Source of the DNA: Sphaerosporella brunnea
Taxonomy: Eukaryota; Ascomycota; Pezizomycetes; Pezizales; Pyronemataceae
Length of the DNA stretch: 15,159 nucleotides
Assembly (NCBI GenBank): GCA_008704415.1
Contig: VXIS01000577.1
Location: forward strand, 1 to 15,159
Direction: 5' to 3'
The notes under the pieces were generated by a model. It made no database searches. It was not told the DNA's origin and saw nothing but the letters and a program-made list of their open reading frames with translations. Each line of letters starts with the position of its first letter. Position 1 is the first letter of the stretch. The translations under genes and the position numbers were made by a program. Shown here in pieces: positions 14,762 through 15,159 of the stretch.

Positions 14762-15159
14762 TGTCCCGACCCTTGCCGCCTGCCACCCTATTTACCGGCA
14801 GCCCGTTAGCCCAGGAGATCTCGAACGACCTGCCGGGCACGGGGGTCTTGACGTCGCGTATGAGTTCCTATGTAATTCTTCAGCTTCGGTAGTCCGGGAT
14901 GATAGTGATCGATGGAGCGTGCCAACCTCAAACCGCACCCTGTCCGCACCCGCCGCCTGATGACGGTTATCAGCAGTCCGTCCTGCAACAAATGCGATGG
15001 GCTTCGCACCCTAACCCAGCCCACATTGCGGACACCCCGCCCACCGTTCAGCGCAGGCCACACACCCAGCATACGCCTGTTCTTCTTCTTTCGCGTGTAT
15101 CGTGCAGGGATCGCCACACACCGCGCCCGCAACTGCCTGCGGAACCACGACTATGGTTG
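14762..15159. other. end of window, nothing firm
   Basis: A minus-strand frame (15132-14806) is arginine-rich and a plus-strand frame runs off the end. Neither shows a recognised motif. The region may belong to a gene lying mostly outside the window. Confidence 0.35.

Overview
The window looks like a filamentous-fungus (probably ascomycete) nuclear contig. The reasons are GC-rich, mostly intron-poor genes on both strands; short introns (48-59 nt) with fungal branch motifs (CTGAC, CTAAC); a fungal-type Golgi fucosyltransferase-like gene; and relics of hAT and Tc1/mariner-type transposons. No rRNA, tRNA, CRISPR array, origin or bacterial operon was seen. The species cannot be told from the sequence alone.

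Layout. 1-294: an open frame running in from the window edge, weakly supported. 702-2042 (minus): the best gene, a 446-residue type II membrane glycosyltransferase with a GVHVRRGD motif; a duplicated TGACGTT element lies upstream of its start. 2773-3066 (minus): a short protein matching the DUF7079 pattern. 3735-4474: a 10-bp minisatellite, an imperfect direct repeat, a hairpin cluster and competing reading frames on both strands. 4557-5005 and 5130-5908 (plus): two reading-frame groups that become continuous only if short introns are removed. The second ends in an exon whose last 28 codons, with the stop and 3' flank, have been amplified into a 4 x 114 bp tandem array (5825-6280).

6677-7559 and 9972-11137: two hAT-like elements sharing a TAGTGTTGC-type terminus. 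The second has a perfect 8-bp target duplication and keeps only a BED zinc finger and a C-terminal tail of its transposase. Between them, 9237-9502 is a small protein with a GATA-like CX2C-X18-CX2C pattern, broken by a one-base frameshift and preceded by CCAAT and TATA elements. 11305-11771 (minus): a decayed Tc1/mariner/IS630-type transposase. 12610-13125 (minus): an intact 171-residue coiled-coil protein with its own TATA box. 13548-13733: a compact noncoding structured region (two perfect hairpins, a T-run on the minus strand, a direct repeat and a G13 tract). 13861-15159: only weak reading frames.

There is no sign that the genes form one pathway. The window is best read as a few independent host genes in repeat-rich, transposon-invaded sequence where tandem duplications and frameshifts have accumulated. 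The most unusual item is the satellite built from a gene's terminal exon.
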